From JAWKIW01 sp041394145 (GTDB lineage Bacteria; Actinomycetota; Acidimicrobiia; Acidimicrobiales; Acidimicrobilacustridaceae), in NCBI GenBank assembly GCA_041394145.1, contig JAWKIW010000001.1, positions 434,001 to 498,000 of the forward strand: a stretch of DNA of 64,000 nucleotides, in the 5' to 3' direction. Shown here in pieces: positions 33,847 through 43,796 of the stretch. Made by a program: the position numbers and the translations under genes. The notes under the pieces were generated by a model. That model did no database searches and had not been told where the DNA came from. It worked only from the letters and a program-made list of their open reading frames with translations. How positions within the stretch are numbered: position 1 is the stretch's first letter; each line of letters starts with the position of its first letter.

Positions 33847-34194
33847 TCAGTCGCGCTTCTCCTTGACCTTGGCCGCCTTCCCCACGCGGTCGCGCAGGTA
33901 GTACAGCTTGGCCCTGCGGACGTCGCCACGGGTGACGACCTCGATCTTGGAGAGGATCGGCGAGTGCAGCGGGAAGGTGCGCTCCACGCCGACGCCGAAG
34001 CTGACCTTGCGCACGGTGAAGGTCTCGCGCAGGCCGTCGCCCTGCCGGCGGATCACCACGCCCTGGAACACCTGGACCCGCTCGCGGGAGCCCTCGACCA
34101 CCCGCACGTGCACCTTCAACGTGTCGCCGGGGGCGAAGGCGGGGACGTCGTCACGCAGGCTCTTCATGTCGACGAGGTCGATGGACGAGTTCAT
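33847..34194 (-). CDS. rplS: Large ribosomal subunit protein bL19
   Basis: bL19 lies at the 30S-50S interface. The 115-residue product has the classic segments VPAFAPGDTLKVHVRVVEG, RVQVFQGVVIRRQG, TFTVRKVSFGVGVERTFPLHSPI and VTRGDVRRAKLYYLRDRVGKAAKVKEK. The ATG at 34194 has GGAG upstream at about 12 nt. It sits in the rpsP-khpA-rimM-trmD-rplS order, separated from trmD by a 265-bp spacer that carries a promoter and two repeats. Confidence 0.96.
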   Translation of the reverse strand: MNSSIDLVDMKSLRDDVPAFAPGDTLKVHVRVVEGSRERVQVFQGVVIRRQGDGLRETFTVRKVSFGVGVERTFPLHSPILSKIEVVTRGDVRRAKLYYLRDRVGKAAKVKEKRD

Positions 34195-34242
34195 TTCGAG
34201 GTGCTCCTGCGCGGCTGGTGGTCTCGGTCGGCGAGACGTTGC

Positions 34243-34272
34243 AGGATACGTGGCCCGGCCCGCCGAACACAA
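34243..34272 (-). promoter_or_regulatory. rplS promoter (TTGTGT, 18 nt, TATCCT)
   Basis: On the minus strand a -35 TTGTGT (34267-34272) and -10 TATCCT (34243-34248) are 18 nt apart and would give rplS its own transcript with a leader of about 45 nt. Confidence 0.5.
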
Positions 34273-34288
34273 AGCGCCCTACCACGCC

Positions 34289-34338
34289 GTTCTCGTCATC
34301 GAAACGAGCGCTCCAGCACGCACATCCATGACGAAAAC
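34289..34338. repeat. 50-nt imperfect-palindrome intergenic repeat, copy 1
   Basis: The copy begins GTTCTCGTCAT and ends ATGACGAAAAC, so its ends are inverted repeats with one mismatch. The first 44 nt are identical to copy 2 (34351-34400), and a diverged member lies at 59318-59367. All three are exactly 50 nt long and between genes. Confidence 0.75.
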
Positions 34339-34350
34339 ACCGGGTGGGGC

Positions 34351-34400
34351 GTTCTCGTCATCGAAACGAGCGCTCCAGCACGCACATCCATGACCAGAAC
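34351..34400. repeat. 50-nt imperfect-palindrome intergenic repeat, copy 2
   Basis: This direct copy of the element at 34289-34338 differs only in the last six bases (CAGAAC against GAAAAC). The start-to-start distance is 62 nt. It lies in the trmD-rplS spacer upstream of the rplS promoter. Confidence 0.75.
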
Positions 34401-34459
34401 GCCGGTGGTGGTGGTGGTGGGGCGGCGGCGGCGGCGACGGGCCGAGACGTGCGCGGCGG

Positions 34460-35182
34460 TCAGGGGTCGGGGGGGACCTCGTCGAGCAGGGCCTGCTCCC
34501 CGGCGGTGAGCCCACCCCGGGCCTCGACGAGGTCGGGCCGCTCCGCCAGCGTTCGCCGCAGCGACTGCGCCTGGCGCCATCGGGCGATGCGGGCGTGGTC
34601 GCCCGAGCGCAGCACCTCGGGGACGGTGAAGCCCCGGAAGTCGGCCGGCTTCGTGTACTGCGGGTACTCGAGCAGCCCGTCGGAGAACGACTCGTCCTCG
34701 CCCGACGCGGCGTTGCCCATCACGCCGGGCACGAGGCGGCCGACGGCCTCGAGCACGACCATGGCGGCGACCTCGCCACCGGCGAGCACGACGTCGCCGA
34801 TCGACACCTCGCCGTCGCACAGGTGGCGCCGCACCCGCTCGTCGACGCCCTCGTACCGACCGCACAGCAGCGAGAACCCGTCGCTGCCGGCGAGCTCGCG
34901 AGCGAGCGCCTGGTCGAAGCGCCGGCCCCGGGACCGAGCAGGAGCAGCGGTCGAGGGGCTGCACCGCCTCGACGGTGGCGAAGATCGGCTCGGGCTTGAG
35001 CACCATCCCGGCGCCGCCCCCGAAGGGGTGTCGTCGACGGTGCGGTGCACGTCGGTGGTGACGTCGCGCAGGTCGTGCACCCGAAGGTCGAGCAGGCCGG
35101 CCCGCCGGGCACGACCCAGCAGGCTCTCGGACGCGAACCGGTCGACCATCGCCGGGAAGATCGTCAGCACGTCGATCCGCAT
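34460..35182 (-). CDS. trmD: tRNA (guanine-37-N1)-methyltransferase TrmD, internal frameshifts
   Basis: TrmD methylates G37 of tRNAs from SAM using a trefoil-knot fold. The N-terminus (MRIDVLTIFPAMVDRF, DLRDVTTDVHRTVDDTP) and the C-terminal 150 residues (LLCGRYEGVDERVRRHL, SIGDVVLAGGEVAAMVVLEAVGRLVPGVMG, YTKPADFRGFTVPEVLRSG) are in the same frame. The middle, about 34925-35028, is in others: FGGGAGMVLKPEPIFATVEAV is found in a second frame and LLLLGPG in a third. At least two indels cancel out. The gene is essential in most bacteria, so sequence error is the likelier cause. Confidence 0.88.
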   Translation of the reverse strand: MRIDVLTIFPAMVDRFASESLLGRARRAGLLDLRVHDLRDVTTDVHRTVDDTPSGAAPGWCSSPSRSSPPSRRCSPSTAAPARSRGRRFDQALARELAGSDGFSLLCGRYEGVDERVRRHLCDGEVSIGDVVLAGGEVAAMVVLEAVGRLVPGVMGNAASGEDESFSDGLLEYPQYTKPADFRGFTVPEVLRSGDHARIARWRQAQSLRRTLAERPDLVEARGGLTAGEQALLDEVPPDP

Positions 35183-35257
35183 CGGCTCCACCCTCCCACG
35201 CACCGTCGGCGCTCGTGAGCACGCCTGGCCCGTCGCCCGAGCACCGCCCGGCGCCGC

Positions 35258-35729
35258 TCAGGACGGGTCGAACAGCCCCTCGGGCACGTCGACCCGAACG
35301 ACCGCGGGGTCGGCGTGGTCGACGACGAAGCGCAGGGGGACCAGGGCACCGGTGTCGAGGACGAGCAGGTCGCTCGCCGGGTTGGCCTGCAGCGCCTGCA
35401 CCTCTCCTCGGTCGACGCCGTCCTGGTCGACGACGCGGCGACCCACCACCTCGTGGACCCAGATGGCGTCGGGGTCGTCGTCGGCCTCGGGCTCGGCGCG
35501 CAGCACGGTCCCGCGCCGCGCCTCGGCCGCCTCACGGTCGTCGACCCCCGCGAGGCGAACGATCCACCGGTGCTGGTGCGGACGCGAGGTCACGACCTCG
35601 AGGGCGCCAGTCGTCGGTGTCGAGCCGCGAGGCCGGGCGCGAGGCGGTCGGTGCGCTCGGTCAGGAGCGACACCACGACCTCGCCCGCACGCCGTGCGGC
35701 TTGTCGATGCGGCCGACCTCGAGGAGCAC
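35258..35729 (-). CDS. rimM: Ribosome maturation factor RimM, frameshifted in N-terminal part
   Basis: RimM binds uS19 and helps 30S maturation. The start (GTG 35729, LLEVGRIDKPHGVR) is in one frame. EVVVSLLTERTDRLAPG follows in a second frame after one missing G at about 35687. The C-terminal PRC-barrel part (LEVVTSRPHQHRWIVRLAGV, AIWVHEVVGRRVVDQDG, ALQANPASDLLVLDTGALVPL) is in a third frame from about 35620. Its place between khpA and trmD is canonical. The reading frame needs repair before any functional conclusion is drawn. Confidence 0.85.
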
Positions 35730-35870
35730 GGCTCAGCCATCTCCAGGTGGATCGCACTCGCCCGGCCGGGGGCGCCACGGCCGCCATCGCGACGAGGCGT
35801 CACCATCTGCATCGCCGACCTCGGGCTTCGAATCGCTTCCGATGGCCGGCCCCTGGCGCAGCCACGCCGG

Positions 35871-36155
35871 TCAGTCGACGAACTCGACGTCGACCTCGGT
35901 CTCGTCACGGGCGGCAGCGGCACGCACGACCTGGCGGATGGACTGGGCCACCCGACCGCGCTTGCCGATGACCCGGCCCATGTCGCCGGAGGCCACGTAG
36001 ACGTTGAGCGTGGGCCGGCGCCCGTGGTCGTCGACCTCGACCCGCACCTCGTCGGGATGCTCGACCACGGCGCGCACGACGTACTCGCACACCGTCACCG
36101 CCGTCGCCACCGCCACACCGCCCTCGCCCTCGTCGGAGCCCGTGTCGTCGCTCAC
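35871..36155 (-). CDS. khpA: KH-domain RNA-binding protein KhpA
   Basis: The 94-residue protein has one KH domain. The GxxG loop is GRVIGKRGRVAQSIRQVV, preceded by TLNVYVASGDMG. KhpA binds RNA with KhpB in Gram-positives and affects cell division and RNA metabolism; no khpB is in the window. The acidic N-terminus (SDDTGSDEGEGG) is unusual but short. Its GTG start overlaps the rpsP stop by 4 nt (GTGA), the standard rpsP-khpA arrangement. Confidence 0.9.
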   Translation of the reverse strand: MSDDTGSDEGEGGVAVATAVTVCEYVVRAVVEHPDEVRVEVDDHGRRPTLNVYVASGDMGRVIGKRGRVAQSIRQVVRAAAARDETEVDVEFVD

Positions 36156-36418
36156 GACGCCTTGGCGCCCTTGAACTCGTCCCAGGCGCCCGAGATCTTC
36201 AGCAGCTTCTCGACGGTCTCGGTCGGCTGGGCGCCCTTGCGGAGCCAGGCGACGGCCTTGTCGTTGTCGATCTGGATGGTGGAGGGGTCGGTCCGCGGGT
36301 TGTAGTGCCCGAGGATCTCGATGAACCGGCCGTTGCGGGGCGACCGCGAGTCGGCGGCGACGAGCCGGTAGGTGGGCTGCTTCTTCTTGCCCATCCGCAT
36401 CAGGCGGAGCTTGACCAC
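36152..36418 (-). CDS. rpsP: Small ribosomal subunit protein bS16
   Basis: The 88-residue product starts MVKLRLMRMGKKKQPTYRLV and contains DSRSPRNGRFIEILGHYNPRT and AVAWLRKGAQPTETVEKLL, diagnostic of bS16. GTG 36418 is the start, with AGGAAG about 6 nt upstream. It precedes khpA and follows ffh by 85 bp. Confidence 0.95.
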   Translation of the reverse strand: MVKLRLMRMGKKKQPTYRLVAADSRSPRNGRFIEILGHYNPRTDPSTIQIDNDKAVAWLRKGAQPTETVEKLLKISGAWDEFKGAKAS

Positions 36419-36503
36419 GTGTTCTTCCTCTTCTTCGTGCGTTCGGTGCGAGCGCGGCGACCGACCATGGTGCGTCGGCGCCGGGGTGCAGTTCAAGCCG
36501 GCG

Positions 36504-38066
<1,563 letters not shown>

Positions 38067-38075
38067 GAGCCACCG

Positions 38076-38081
38076 ATGCTA
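38076..38081 (-). promoter_or_regulatory. -10 box (TAGCAT), leaderless start of ffh
   Basis: On the minus strand TAGCAT ends 9 nt before the ffh ATG with no ribosome-binding site between. Confidence 0.4.
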
Positions 38082-38137
38082 CCGGAGCCCGGCGACCGCC
38101 CGTCAGCCGGCCCCGGACACCGGACGCGGCGGCGTCG

Positions 38138-38143
38138 TACCCT
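38138..38143 (+). promoter_or_regulatory. -10 box (TACCCT), leaderless start at 38151
   Basis: TACCCT ends 7 nt before the GTG at 38151. It supports the shorter start for the hypothetical gene. Confidence 0.4.
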
Positions 38144-38150
38144 CACGACC

Positions 38151-38696
38151 GTGATCGACGACGGCGGACCACGGCGAGCGGTCGAGGACGGGGATGCAGC
38201 ACCGGGCGCCCCGGACCCCGGCGCGGCGCCGACCGACGGGCGCGATCCCGTCGTCGCGACTGGGGCGTCCGCGTCCCGTCCCGGGGATCCTCGTCGCCGG
38301 GCCGCGGTGATCGTGCTCTCGGCCCTGCTCCTGGTCGCGGTCGTCGCCGCCGTGCAGCTCTGGCGGTCCCGCGGCCGGGCCGGCACCAGCGAGCGCGCCC
38401 ACCTCGAGTGGACCTGCGGCAACGGGATCTTCTGGCCGACGCCCGACCCGGTCGGGGGCTTCCCCACCGGTGACGACGTCTGGTGGGCGGGCCACGATCC
38501 GGCACCGCTCGGTCCGATCCAGACCGGGCAGGGCCCGGGGAGCGACCTGCCCCGTCGCTGGGCCGACGGTGTCCTGCGGTTCGACACCGACGACTCGGCC
38601 ACGTTCGTCAGCGACGCCGGGGGCACCTTGGTGCTGACCCGCCAGCCCCCGAACCGCTTCTACACGGCCGACTGCAACCTGGCAGCGATCGGCTGA
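38151..38696 (+). CDS. Membrane-anchored hypothetical protein
   Basis: The 181-residue product has an acidic, disordered N-terminus (about 60 residues), one transmembrane helix (AVIVLSALLLVAVVAAVQLW) and a soluble extracytoplasmic domain of about 95 residues with two cysteines (EWTCGNGIFW and YTADCNLAAIG) that could form a disulfide. Trp-rich segments (TGDDVWWAGHDPAPLG) suggest a compact beta domain. I do not recognise the family. It is divergent from ffh and convergent with the BON-domain gene. Confidence 0.7.
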   Translation: MIDDGGPRRAVEDGDAAPGAPDPGAAPTDGRDPVVATGASASRPGDPRRRAAVIVLSALLLVAVVAAVQLWRSRGRAGTSERAHLEWTCGNGIFWPTPDPVGGFPTGDDVWWAGHDPAPLGPIQTGQGPGSDLPRRWADGVLRFDTDDSATFVSDAGGTLVLTRQPPNRFYTADCNLAAIG

Positions 38697-38791
38697 CGCC
38701 ACCGGCCGTCCATCGTCGGTGGTCCCTCGTGCGTCCTCGGCCGGGCGTCGTCGGCCATCCGTGGTGAGGGGCCCGTCGTCGGTGGTCCGCC

Positions 38792-39316
38792 TCAGTCGTC
38801 GGTGTCGGTCGGCTCGGGGACGGGCTCGTCGGCGTCGACCTCGAGCCGGTCGACCACGTCGACCACCCCCGGGATGCCGGCGACCACCGTGACCAGCTCG
38901 TCGCGGGCGGCATCGTCGGGCGCCGCACCGGTCAGGGTGACCCGGCCTCCTTCCACCGACACCTCGGGCTGGGTCAGGTGCCAGGTCCGCGGCGCGTGGC
39001 TCAGCTCGAAGGTCACGGTCGCCGCCAGCTCCTCGTCGCTCGGCGCGGCGCCACCGGCTGCCAGCGCCCGGAGGCGGGCCCGCAGCTGCCGTCCCGGGAC
39101 CGGCGCCAGCACCAGGCCGACCACCAGGCCGACCAGGAAGAGCAGCACGCCCTTGACCCCGGCCAGACGGACCGCCCGCTGCGAGACCCGCACCGGAGCC
39201 CGACCGACGGCGAGACCGATGCGGAACGCCGCCTCGACGACCGCCGACACGAGCTTCACCGGCACCACCACCAGCGCTCGCCACACGAAGCGGAGCAGGT
39301 CTCCCACAGCCTTCAC
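38792..39316 (-). CDS. Membrane-associated BON-domain protein
   Basis: The 174-residue protein starts at GTG 39316, which has GGAGG 6-8 nt upstream. Amphipathic and hydrophobic stretches occupy residues 1-80 (VVVPVKLVSAVVEAAF, GVKGVLLFLVGLVVGLVLAPV), followed by a short linker. The C-terminal BON domain (about residues 95-160) has VEGGRVTLTGAAPDDAARDELVTVVAGIPGVVDVVDRL, the glycine-valine pattern typical of BON. BON domains are thought to bind phospholipid or stabilise envelope proteins. It lies directly downstream of ftsY on the same strand. The function is unknown. Confidence 0.8.
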   Translation of the reverse strand: MKAVGDLLRFVWRALVVVPVKLVSAVVEAAFRIGLAVGRAPVRVSQRAVRLAGVKGVLLFLVGLVVGLVLAPVPGRQLRARLRALAAGGAAPSDEELAATVTFELSHAPRTWHLTQPEVSVEGGRVTLTGAAPDDAARDELVTVVAGIPGVVDVVDRLEVDADEPVPEPTDTDD

Positions 39317-39377
39317 GTCGCCTCCTCGGCGGGTCGGATGATCCAACTGGTCACGCAGTGCCCCACGGCGGCGCCGC

Positions 39378-40649
39378 TCATTCGGCGAACAGGGCGTCGA
39401 CGAACTCGTCGGCGTCGAACGGCACCAGGTCGTCGGCCGTCTCGCCGAGGCCCACGAGCTTCACGGGGATGCCCAGCTGGGACTGGATGGCGAAGATGAT
39501 GCCGCCCTTGGCCGAGCCGTCGAGCTTGGTCAGCACGACCCCGGTGAGGTCGACGGCCTCGGTGAACTGCTCGGCCTGGCGCAGCCCGTTCTGGCCGGTG
39601 GTCGCATCGAGCACCAGCAGCACCTCGCTGACGGTGCCGTCGCCCTTGTCGGCGACCCGCCGCACCTTGCGCAGCTCCTCCATGAGGTTGACCTTGGTGT
39701 GGAGGCGGCCGGCGGTGTCGGCGAGCACGAGGTCGGCGCCCTTCGCCGCCGCGCTCTCGATGGCGTCGAAGATCACCGCCGAGGGGTCGCCGCCCTCGTT
39801 GCCCCGGACGAGGTCGGCGCCGGCGCGCTCGGCCCAGGTCTCGAGCTGTTCTGCGGCGGCGGCCCGGAACGTGTCGCCGGCCGCCATGACCACCTGCTTG
39901 CCCTCGAGCGCCTCGCGCTTGCCGACCTTGCCGATGGTGGTGGTCTTGCCCACGCCGTTGACCCCGACGAACAGCCACACCGACGGTGCCTGCTCCGCAT
40001 AGTGCAGCTCGAGGTCGAAGCCGCCGAGGCGCTGCTTCATCTCGTCCTTGAGCGCCTCGAGGAGCTGCTCGCCGTCGGTGAGGCCCTCCTCCGCCACGCG
40101 GCCCTTCAGGTGCTCGAGCAGCTCCTGGGTGGGCTCGATGCCGACGTCGGCGCCGATCAGCGCGTACTCGAGCTCCTCCCAGGCGTCGTCGTCGATCTTC
40201 GCCTTGCGCAGCGCGCCGAAGGTGCCCTTGAGCTTGTCGCGGGCCTTGGCCAGGCGGTCGCGGAAGCGCGGCTTGACCGCCGGCTCCGCCTCGGCGGGCG
40301 CCTCGGCTGCCGCGGCGGCCACCGAGCCGGTCGCCGAGGCGGCCTCGTCGCCCTCGGGGGCCGAGGTCGACGCCGACGGCGCGGCGGCGTCACCGGACGC
40401 GGACGCGTCGGCCGCCGGGGCCGCAGCACCGGTCTCCTCGCCACCCGCCGACGCGGCGGCCTCTTCCTGCTCGAGCCGTTCGAGGAACGCCTGCTCGCGC
40501 TCCTCGACGTCCTTGCGGATCGCCTCGGTCACCTTGGGCGCGTCGGGTGGCGGCTCGAGCGCGGGGCGGTTGCGACGGCGGGCGACGACGAGACCGGCGC
40601 TCACGCCGAGCACGACCGCCAGGACGATGACGAGGATCAGCAGCTCCAT
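39378..40649 (-). CDS. ftsY: Signal recognition particle receptor FtsY
   Basis: The 423-residue protein starts with a transmembrane helix (MELLILVIVLAVVLGVSAGLVV), then an acidic/Ala-rich A domain (about residues 30-125) and the NG GTPase: KARDKLKGTFGALRKAKIDD, LFVGVNGVGKTTTIGKVGKRE, ADTAGRLHTKVNLMEEL and LTKLDGSAKGGIIFAI. The membrane helix at the N-terminus is a known actinobacterial FtsY feature. ATG 40649 follows a TAGGCT box by 9 nt. It partners Ffh, encoded 1.3 kb downstream. Confidence 0.95.
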   Translation of the reverse strand: MELLILVIVLAVVLGVSAGLVVARRRNRPALEPPPDAPKVTEAIRKDVEEREQAFLERLEQEEAAASAGGEETGAAAPAADASASGDAAAPSASTSAPEGDEAASATGSVAAAAAEAPAEAEPAVKPRFRDRLAKARDKLKGTFGALRKAKIDDDAWEELEYALIGADVGIEPTQELLEHLKGRVAEEGLTDGEQLLEALKDEMKQRLGGFDLELHYAEQAPSVWLFVGVNGVGKTTTIGKVGKREALEGKQVVMAAGDTFRAAAAEQLETWAERAGADLVRGNEGGDPSAVIFDAIESAAAKGADLVLADTAGRLHTKVNLMEELRKVRRVADKGDGTVSEVLLVLDATTGQNGLRQAEQFTEAVDLTGVVLTKLDGSAKGGIIFAIQSQLGIPVKLVGLGETADDLVPFDADEFVDALFAE

Positions 40650-40658
40650 CGGGGGTGG

Positions 40659-40664
40659 AGCCTA
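40659..40664 (-). promoter_or_regulatory. -10 box (TAGGCT), leaderless start of ftsY
   Basis: On the minus strand TAGGCT ends 9 nt before the ftsY ATG with only G/C-rich sequence between. Confidence 0.4.
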
Positions 40665-40733
40665 GTGGTGCGTCCACGGCGGCCCCGGCGGCGACGACCG
40701 GCTCCTCGACCCTGCGACCCGACCCGAGAACCA

Positions 40734-40767
40734 GCACGGGCACGTCACCGAGGTGACGTGCCCGTGC
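40734..40767 (-). terminator. Terminator-like perfect 16-bp hairpin after htrA
   Basis: GCACGGGCACGTCACC and its exact complement GGTGACGTGCCCGTGC are separated by two bases, so the tip of the stem must open into a small loop. It lies about 117 bp after the HtrA stop and 85 bp before the ftsY start. No U-tract follows. Confidence 0.6.
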
Positions 40768-40883
40768 CGGCTGGGAGCTCCCGTGGCGGTCGGGGGGCCG
40801 TGACCCCCTTCTCCAGTGACGGACCCCGTCACGCCACGGACCCGGGGTGGGGCGACGCTGCCCCACCTCGATCGGTTGTCGGT

Positions 40884-42275
40884 TCAGCGGGGCAGCTGCC
40901 GCTGCAGACCGCCGCTGTTGCCCTGGCTGCCGTTGCCCTGGCTGCTGCCGCCCGGGCTGCGGCCGTTGGGGCTGGTGCCCTGGCCGTTGCCCTGGCTGCC
41001 GCCGCCCTGCGAGCTCGAGGAGCCCGACGTCGCCGGGCGGGTGCCGAGGGTGACGCGGAGGTCGGTGCTGGAGCCGTCACGCTCGACGGTGAGGGTGACG
41101 GTGTCGCCGGGCGACTTGGCGAGGATGCGGGCGGAGAGGTCCTGGCTGCTCCGGACGGCCTGCCCGTCGACCGCGGTGATCACGTCGCCCTCCTGCACCC
41201 CGGCCTGGCCGGCCGGCGTGCTGTCGTCGACCTGGGCCACGAGGGCGCCGGTGGTGCCGTCGGTCGGAGCGGAGGTGCGCACGCCGAGGTAGCCCTTGGC
41301 CAGCGACTGGCCCGACACGATCTTGTCGGCGACCGACTTGGCGGTGGCGATCGGGATGGAGAACCCGATGCCGTTGTTCTCGCCCGTCTGGGAGAAGATC
41401 GCGGTGTTGATGCCGACGATCTCGCCCTGACGGTTGACGAGCGCGCCGCCGGAGTTGCCGGGGTTGATGGGGGCGTCGGTCTGGATCATGTTGATGGCGA
41501 CGCCCTGCTCCCCGTCGACGGGCCGGTCGACCGCGCTGACGATCCCCGCCGTCACCGTCGACTGGAGTCCGAAGGGGCTGCCGAGGGCGTAGACGGACTG
41601 CCCGACCTTGGCGCCGTCGGTGGCGAAGCGAGCCACGGTGAGCTTGCCGGCGTCGTCGACCTTCACGACCGCCACGTCGGACGACGGATCGCTGCCGAGC
41701 ACGGTGCCGCTGAGCTTGGAGCCGTCCGACAGGCGCACGTTCACGTCGGTGGCGTCGCCCACCACGTGGGCGTTGGTGATCACCAGCCCGGACGCGTCGT
41801 AGATGACGCCCGAACCCAGGCCGTCACCCCGCTCGATCTGCACGACCGCCGGGCCGACGGCGGCGGCGACCGCCTCGGCGGGCTCGTCCGCGTTGGCCGC
41901 GACCGGAGGGGTCGGCTGGCCGGGCTGGGCGGCGGGCTGCGCCGCCGCCGCGACCGGTGCGGTGGTGGTGTCGGTCGACAGGGCCTTGGCGCCGAACCAG
42001 CCGGTCCCGAGGAGGCCGGCGGCGGCGAGCAGGGCGAGGGCCACGCGCCCCCCACCCCCGTGCCGGGTGGGAGGAGGAGAGGAGGACGGGGGTGGGGGCG
42101 GTGGCGTCGGCGCCGCGGTGGACGCCGAGAACGGGGCGGATGCGGGGCGGGACGGCTCGTCGAACCAGGCCGTGGCGGACGGCCCGTAGGGCCCGTCGGT
42201 CGGTGGCGTGGGCCCGGGCGTGGTGTCCCAGGCGGAGCGGTTGGCGGTCTGCGGATCCCAGGTGGGGGCGGTCAT
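40884..42275 (-). CDS. Membrane-anchored HtrA/DegP-like serine protease with PDZ domain
   Basis: The 463-residue protein has a Pro/Ser/Thr-rich cytoplasmic N-terminus (about 75 residues), one transmembrane helix (RVALALLAAAGLLGTGWFG), a linker, and a trypsin-like domain whose catalytic triad is visible as ITNAHVVG (His), SSDVAVVKV (Asp) and PINPGNSGGALV (Ser). The PDZ domain follows (KGYLGVRTSAPTDGTTGAL, GQAGVQEGDVITAVDGQAV). The C-terminal 55 residues are a Gly/Ser/Gln/Asn tail. It is probably an extracytoplasmic quality-control protease. The two-component system upstream on the same strand may be linked to envelope stress, by inference. Confidence 0.93.
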   Translation of the reverse strand: MTAPTWDPQTANRSAWDTTPGPTPPTDGPYGPSATAWFDEPSRPASAPFSASTAAPTPPPPPPSSSPPPTRHGGGGRVALALLAAAGLLGTGWFGAKALSTDTTTAPVAAAAQPAAQPGQPTPPVAANADEPAEAVAAAVGPAVVQIERGDGLGSGVIYDASGLVITNAHVVGDATDVNVRLSDGSKLSGTVLGSDPSSDVAVVKVDDAGKLTVARFATDGAKVGQSVYALGSPFGLQSTVTAGIVSAVDRPVDGEQGVAINMIQTDAPINPGNSGGALVNRQGEIVGINTAIFSQTGENNGIGFSIPIATAKSVADKIVSGQSLAKGYLGVRTSAPTDGTTGALVAQVDDSTPAGQAGVQEGDVITAVDGQAVRSSQDLSARILAKSPGDTVTLTVERDGSSTDLRVTLGTRPATSGSSSSQGGGSQGNGQGTSPNGRSPGGSSQGNGSQGNSGGLQRQLPR

Positions 42276-42314
42276 GGTGGTCGCTTCCGTGGTCGGGGCC
42301 GAACCTTCGAGGGC

Positions 42315-42320
42315 ACCGTA
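42315..42320 (-). promoter_or_regulatory. -10 box (TACGGT) of htrA
   Basis: On the minus strand TACGGT lies 39 nt before the ATG of the protease gene. A GGAAG purine stretch follows in the leader, so this gene is probably not leaderless. The -35 is weak. Confidence 0.4.
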
Positions 42321-42455
42321 CGGAGCCGCCGGGAAAGCGTGCGTAAAGCGTCACAGCATCGATGCCGCGCCGCGAGGTGCTCGGCAACGGGGCGCACCCC
42401 ACCACCGCGCCGGAACCGACGCGGCCGCTCGTGAGGGCCCGTCCGCGCCAGCCGA

Positions 42456-43796
42456 TCAGCCGGCCGCGACGCCGTGGGTGGCCGACGTCGGGGCGGACGG
42501 CGCGGCCGTGGCGACGCCGGCGGTGGTCATCGCCGGGAGCCAGATGGCGAAGGCCGACCCCACGCCGGGCTCGGAGACGAGTCGCACCGCACCACCGTGG
42601 GCCTGGGCGATCTGGCGCACGATGGTGAGGCCGAGCCCGCTGCGCCCCTCCTCCCGGCCGGCCTTGCCGTCGCCCCGGAAGAACCGCTGGAAGACGCGGT
42701 CCTGGTCCTCCCGGGCGATGCCGGGCCCCTCGTCCTGGACGGCCAGCCAGACCCACGGCTCCTGGTGGCCGGCCGTCACCCGCACGGTGGTGCCCTCGGG
42801 CGCCAGCCGCACTGCGTTGGCCAGCAGGTTGGCCAGGGCCTGCTTGAGGGCGTGACGGTCGGCCATCACCCACAGCCCCGCCGCCGCCGCCCCCGTCAGC
42901 AGCAGGCGGCGGGCCTCCGCCGGGGCCCGGAACTCGTCGACCGCCTCGACCACCAGGGTCGAGACGTCGACGGGAGCCATCTCCCGCGACGTGGAGCCCT
43001 TGCGGGCGTACACGAGGAGGTCGTCGACGAGGCGGGACATCCGCTCGGTCGAGCGGTCGACGACCTCGAGCGTGTGGCGCATCTCCTCGGCGTCGGCCGA
43101 GGGGTCCGACAGCGTCACCTCGATGTTGGTGCGGATGACGGCGAGCGGGTTGCGCAGCTCGTGGGACGCCTCGTGGATGAAGCGCCGCTGCTCCTCGAAG
43201 GCGTCGTCGATCCGGTCGAGCATGTCGTCGAACGTGTCGGCCATGTGCCGCAGCTCGTCGTTGGGCCCGCCCAGCTCGATGCGGCGGGACAGATCCGTGG
43301 CCGTGATGTCCCTCGCGACGTCGGTGATCTCCTCGATCGGGCGCAGCACCCGACCCGCCACGATCCAGCCGACGCCGAGGCTGGTCAGGAACAGGATCGA
43401 CAGCCCGGCGAACGTGTAGCGGCGCAGCGTGTCCAACGCCCGCTCGTTGGCCAGCCGTTCGATGGACTGGGCCCAGACCCGGTCGACGGTCACAAGCCCC
43501 TGCGGGGTCGGCACCACGACGTCGTAGGTCTCGTAGATCTGCTGGCGGTCGAGCGTCTGGGCGGCGCCCAGGTAGATGGCGCCGACCAGCAGGGCGGCGA
43601 GACCGAACAGCACCGACGAGTAGATGACGGTGAGCCGGAAGCGGATCGATCCCATCCAGCGCGGCATGCGCTCGGCGGTGCGCACCGACCGTCGTGGCAC
43701 CGGCAGCTCGGCCGTCACCGTGCCCGGCAACGGTGGGGCACCGGGCGGCGCCACCGCGCCCGGACGCGGGAGCGGGCCCGGTCCGACGCCGGTCAC
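42456..43796 (-). CDS. Sensor histidine kinase, HAMP type
   Basis: The 446-residue kinase starts at GTG 43796, overlapping the regulator's stop as GTGA. A Pro-rich cytoplasmic segment precedes TM1 (FRLTVIYSSVLFGLAALLVGAIYLG). A short extracytoplasmic sensor of about 60 residues, TM2 (AGLSILFLTSLGVGWIVAG) and a HAMP domain follow. HisKA has the phospho-acceptor His in FIHEASHELRNPLAVI, and HATPase_c has ANLLANAVRLAPEG, QDEGPGIARED and GRSGLGLTIVRQIA. The sensor has no recognisable domain. It forms an OmpR/EnvZ-type pair with the gene upstream. Confidence 0.92.
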   Translation of the reverse strand: MTGVGPGPLPRPGAVAPPGAPPLPGTVTAELPVPRRSVRTAERMPRWMGSIRFRLTVIYSSVLFGLAALLVGAIYLGAAQTLDRQQIYETYDVVVPTPQGLVTVDRVWAQSIERLANERALDTLRRYTFAGLSILFLTSLGVGWIVAGRVLRPIEEITDVARDITATDLSRRIELGGPNDELRHMADTFDDMLDRIDDAFEEQRRFIHEASHELRNPLAVIRTNIEVTLSDPSADAEEMRHTLEVVDRSTERMSRLVDDLLVYARKGSTSREMAPVDVSTLVVEAVDEFRAPAEARRLLLTGAAAAGLWVMADRHALKQALANLLANAVRLAPEGTTVRVTAGHQEPWVWLAVQDEGPGIAREDQDRVFQRFFRGDGKAGREEGRSGLGLTIVRQIAQAHGGAVRLVSEPGVGSAFAIWLPAMTTAGVATAAPSAPTSATHGVAAG

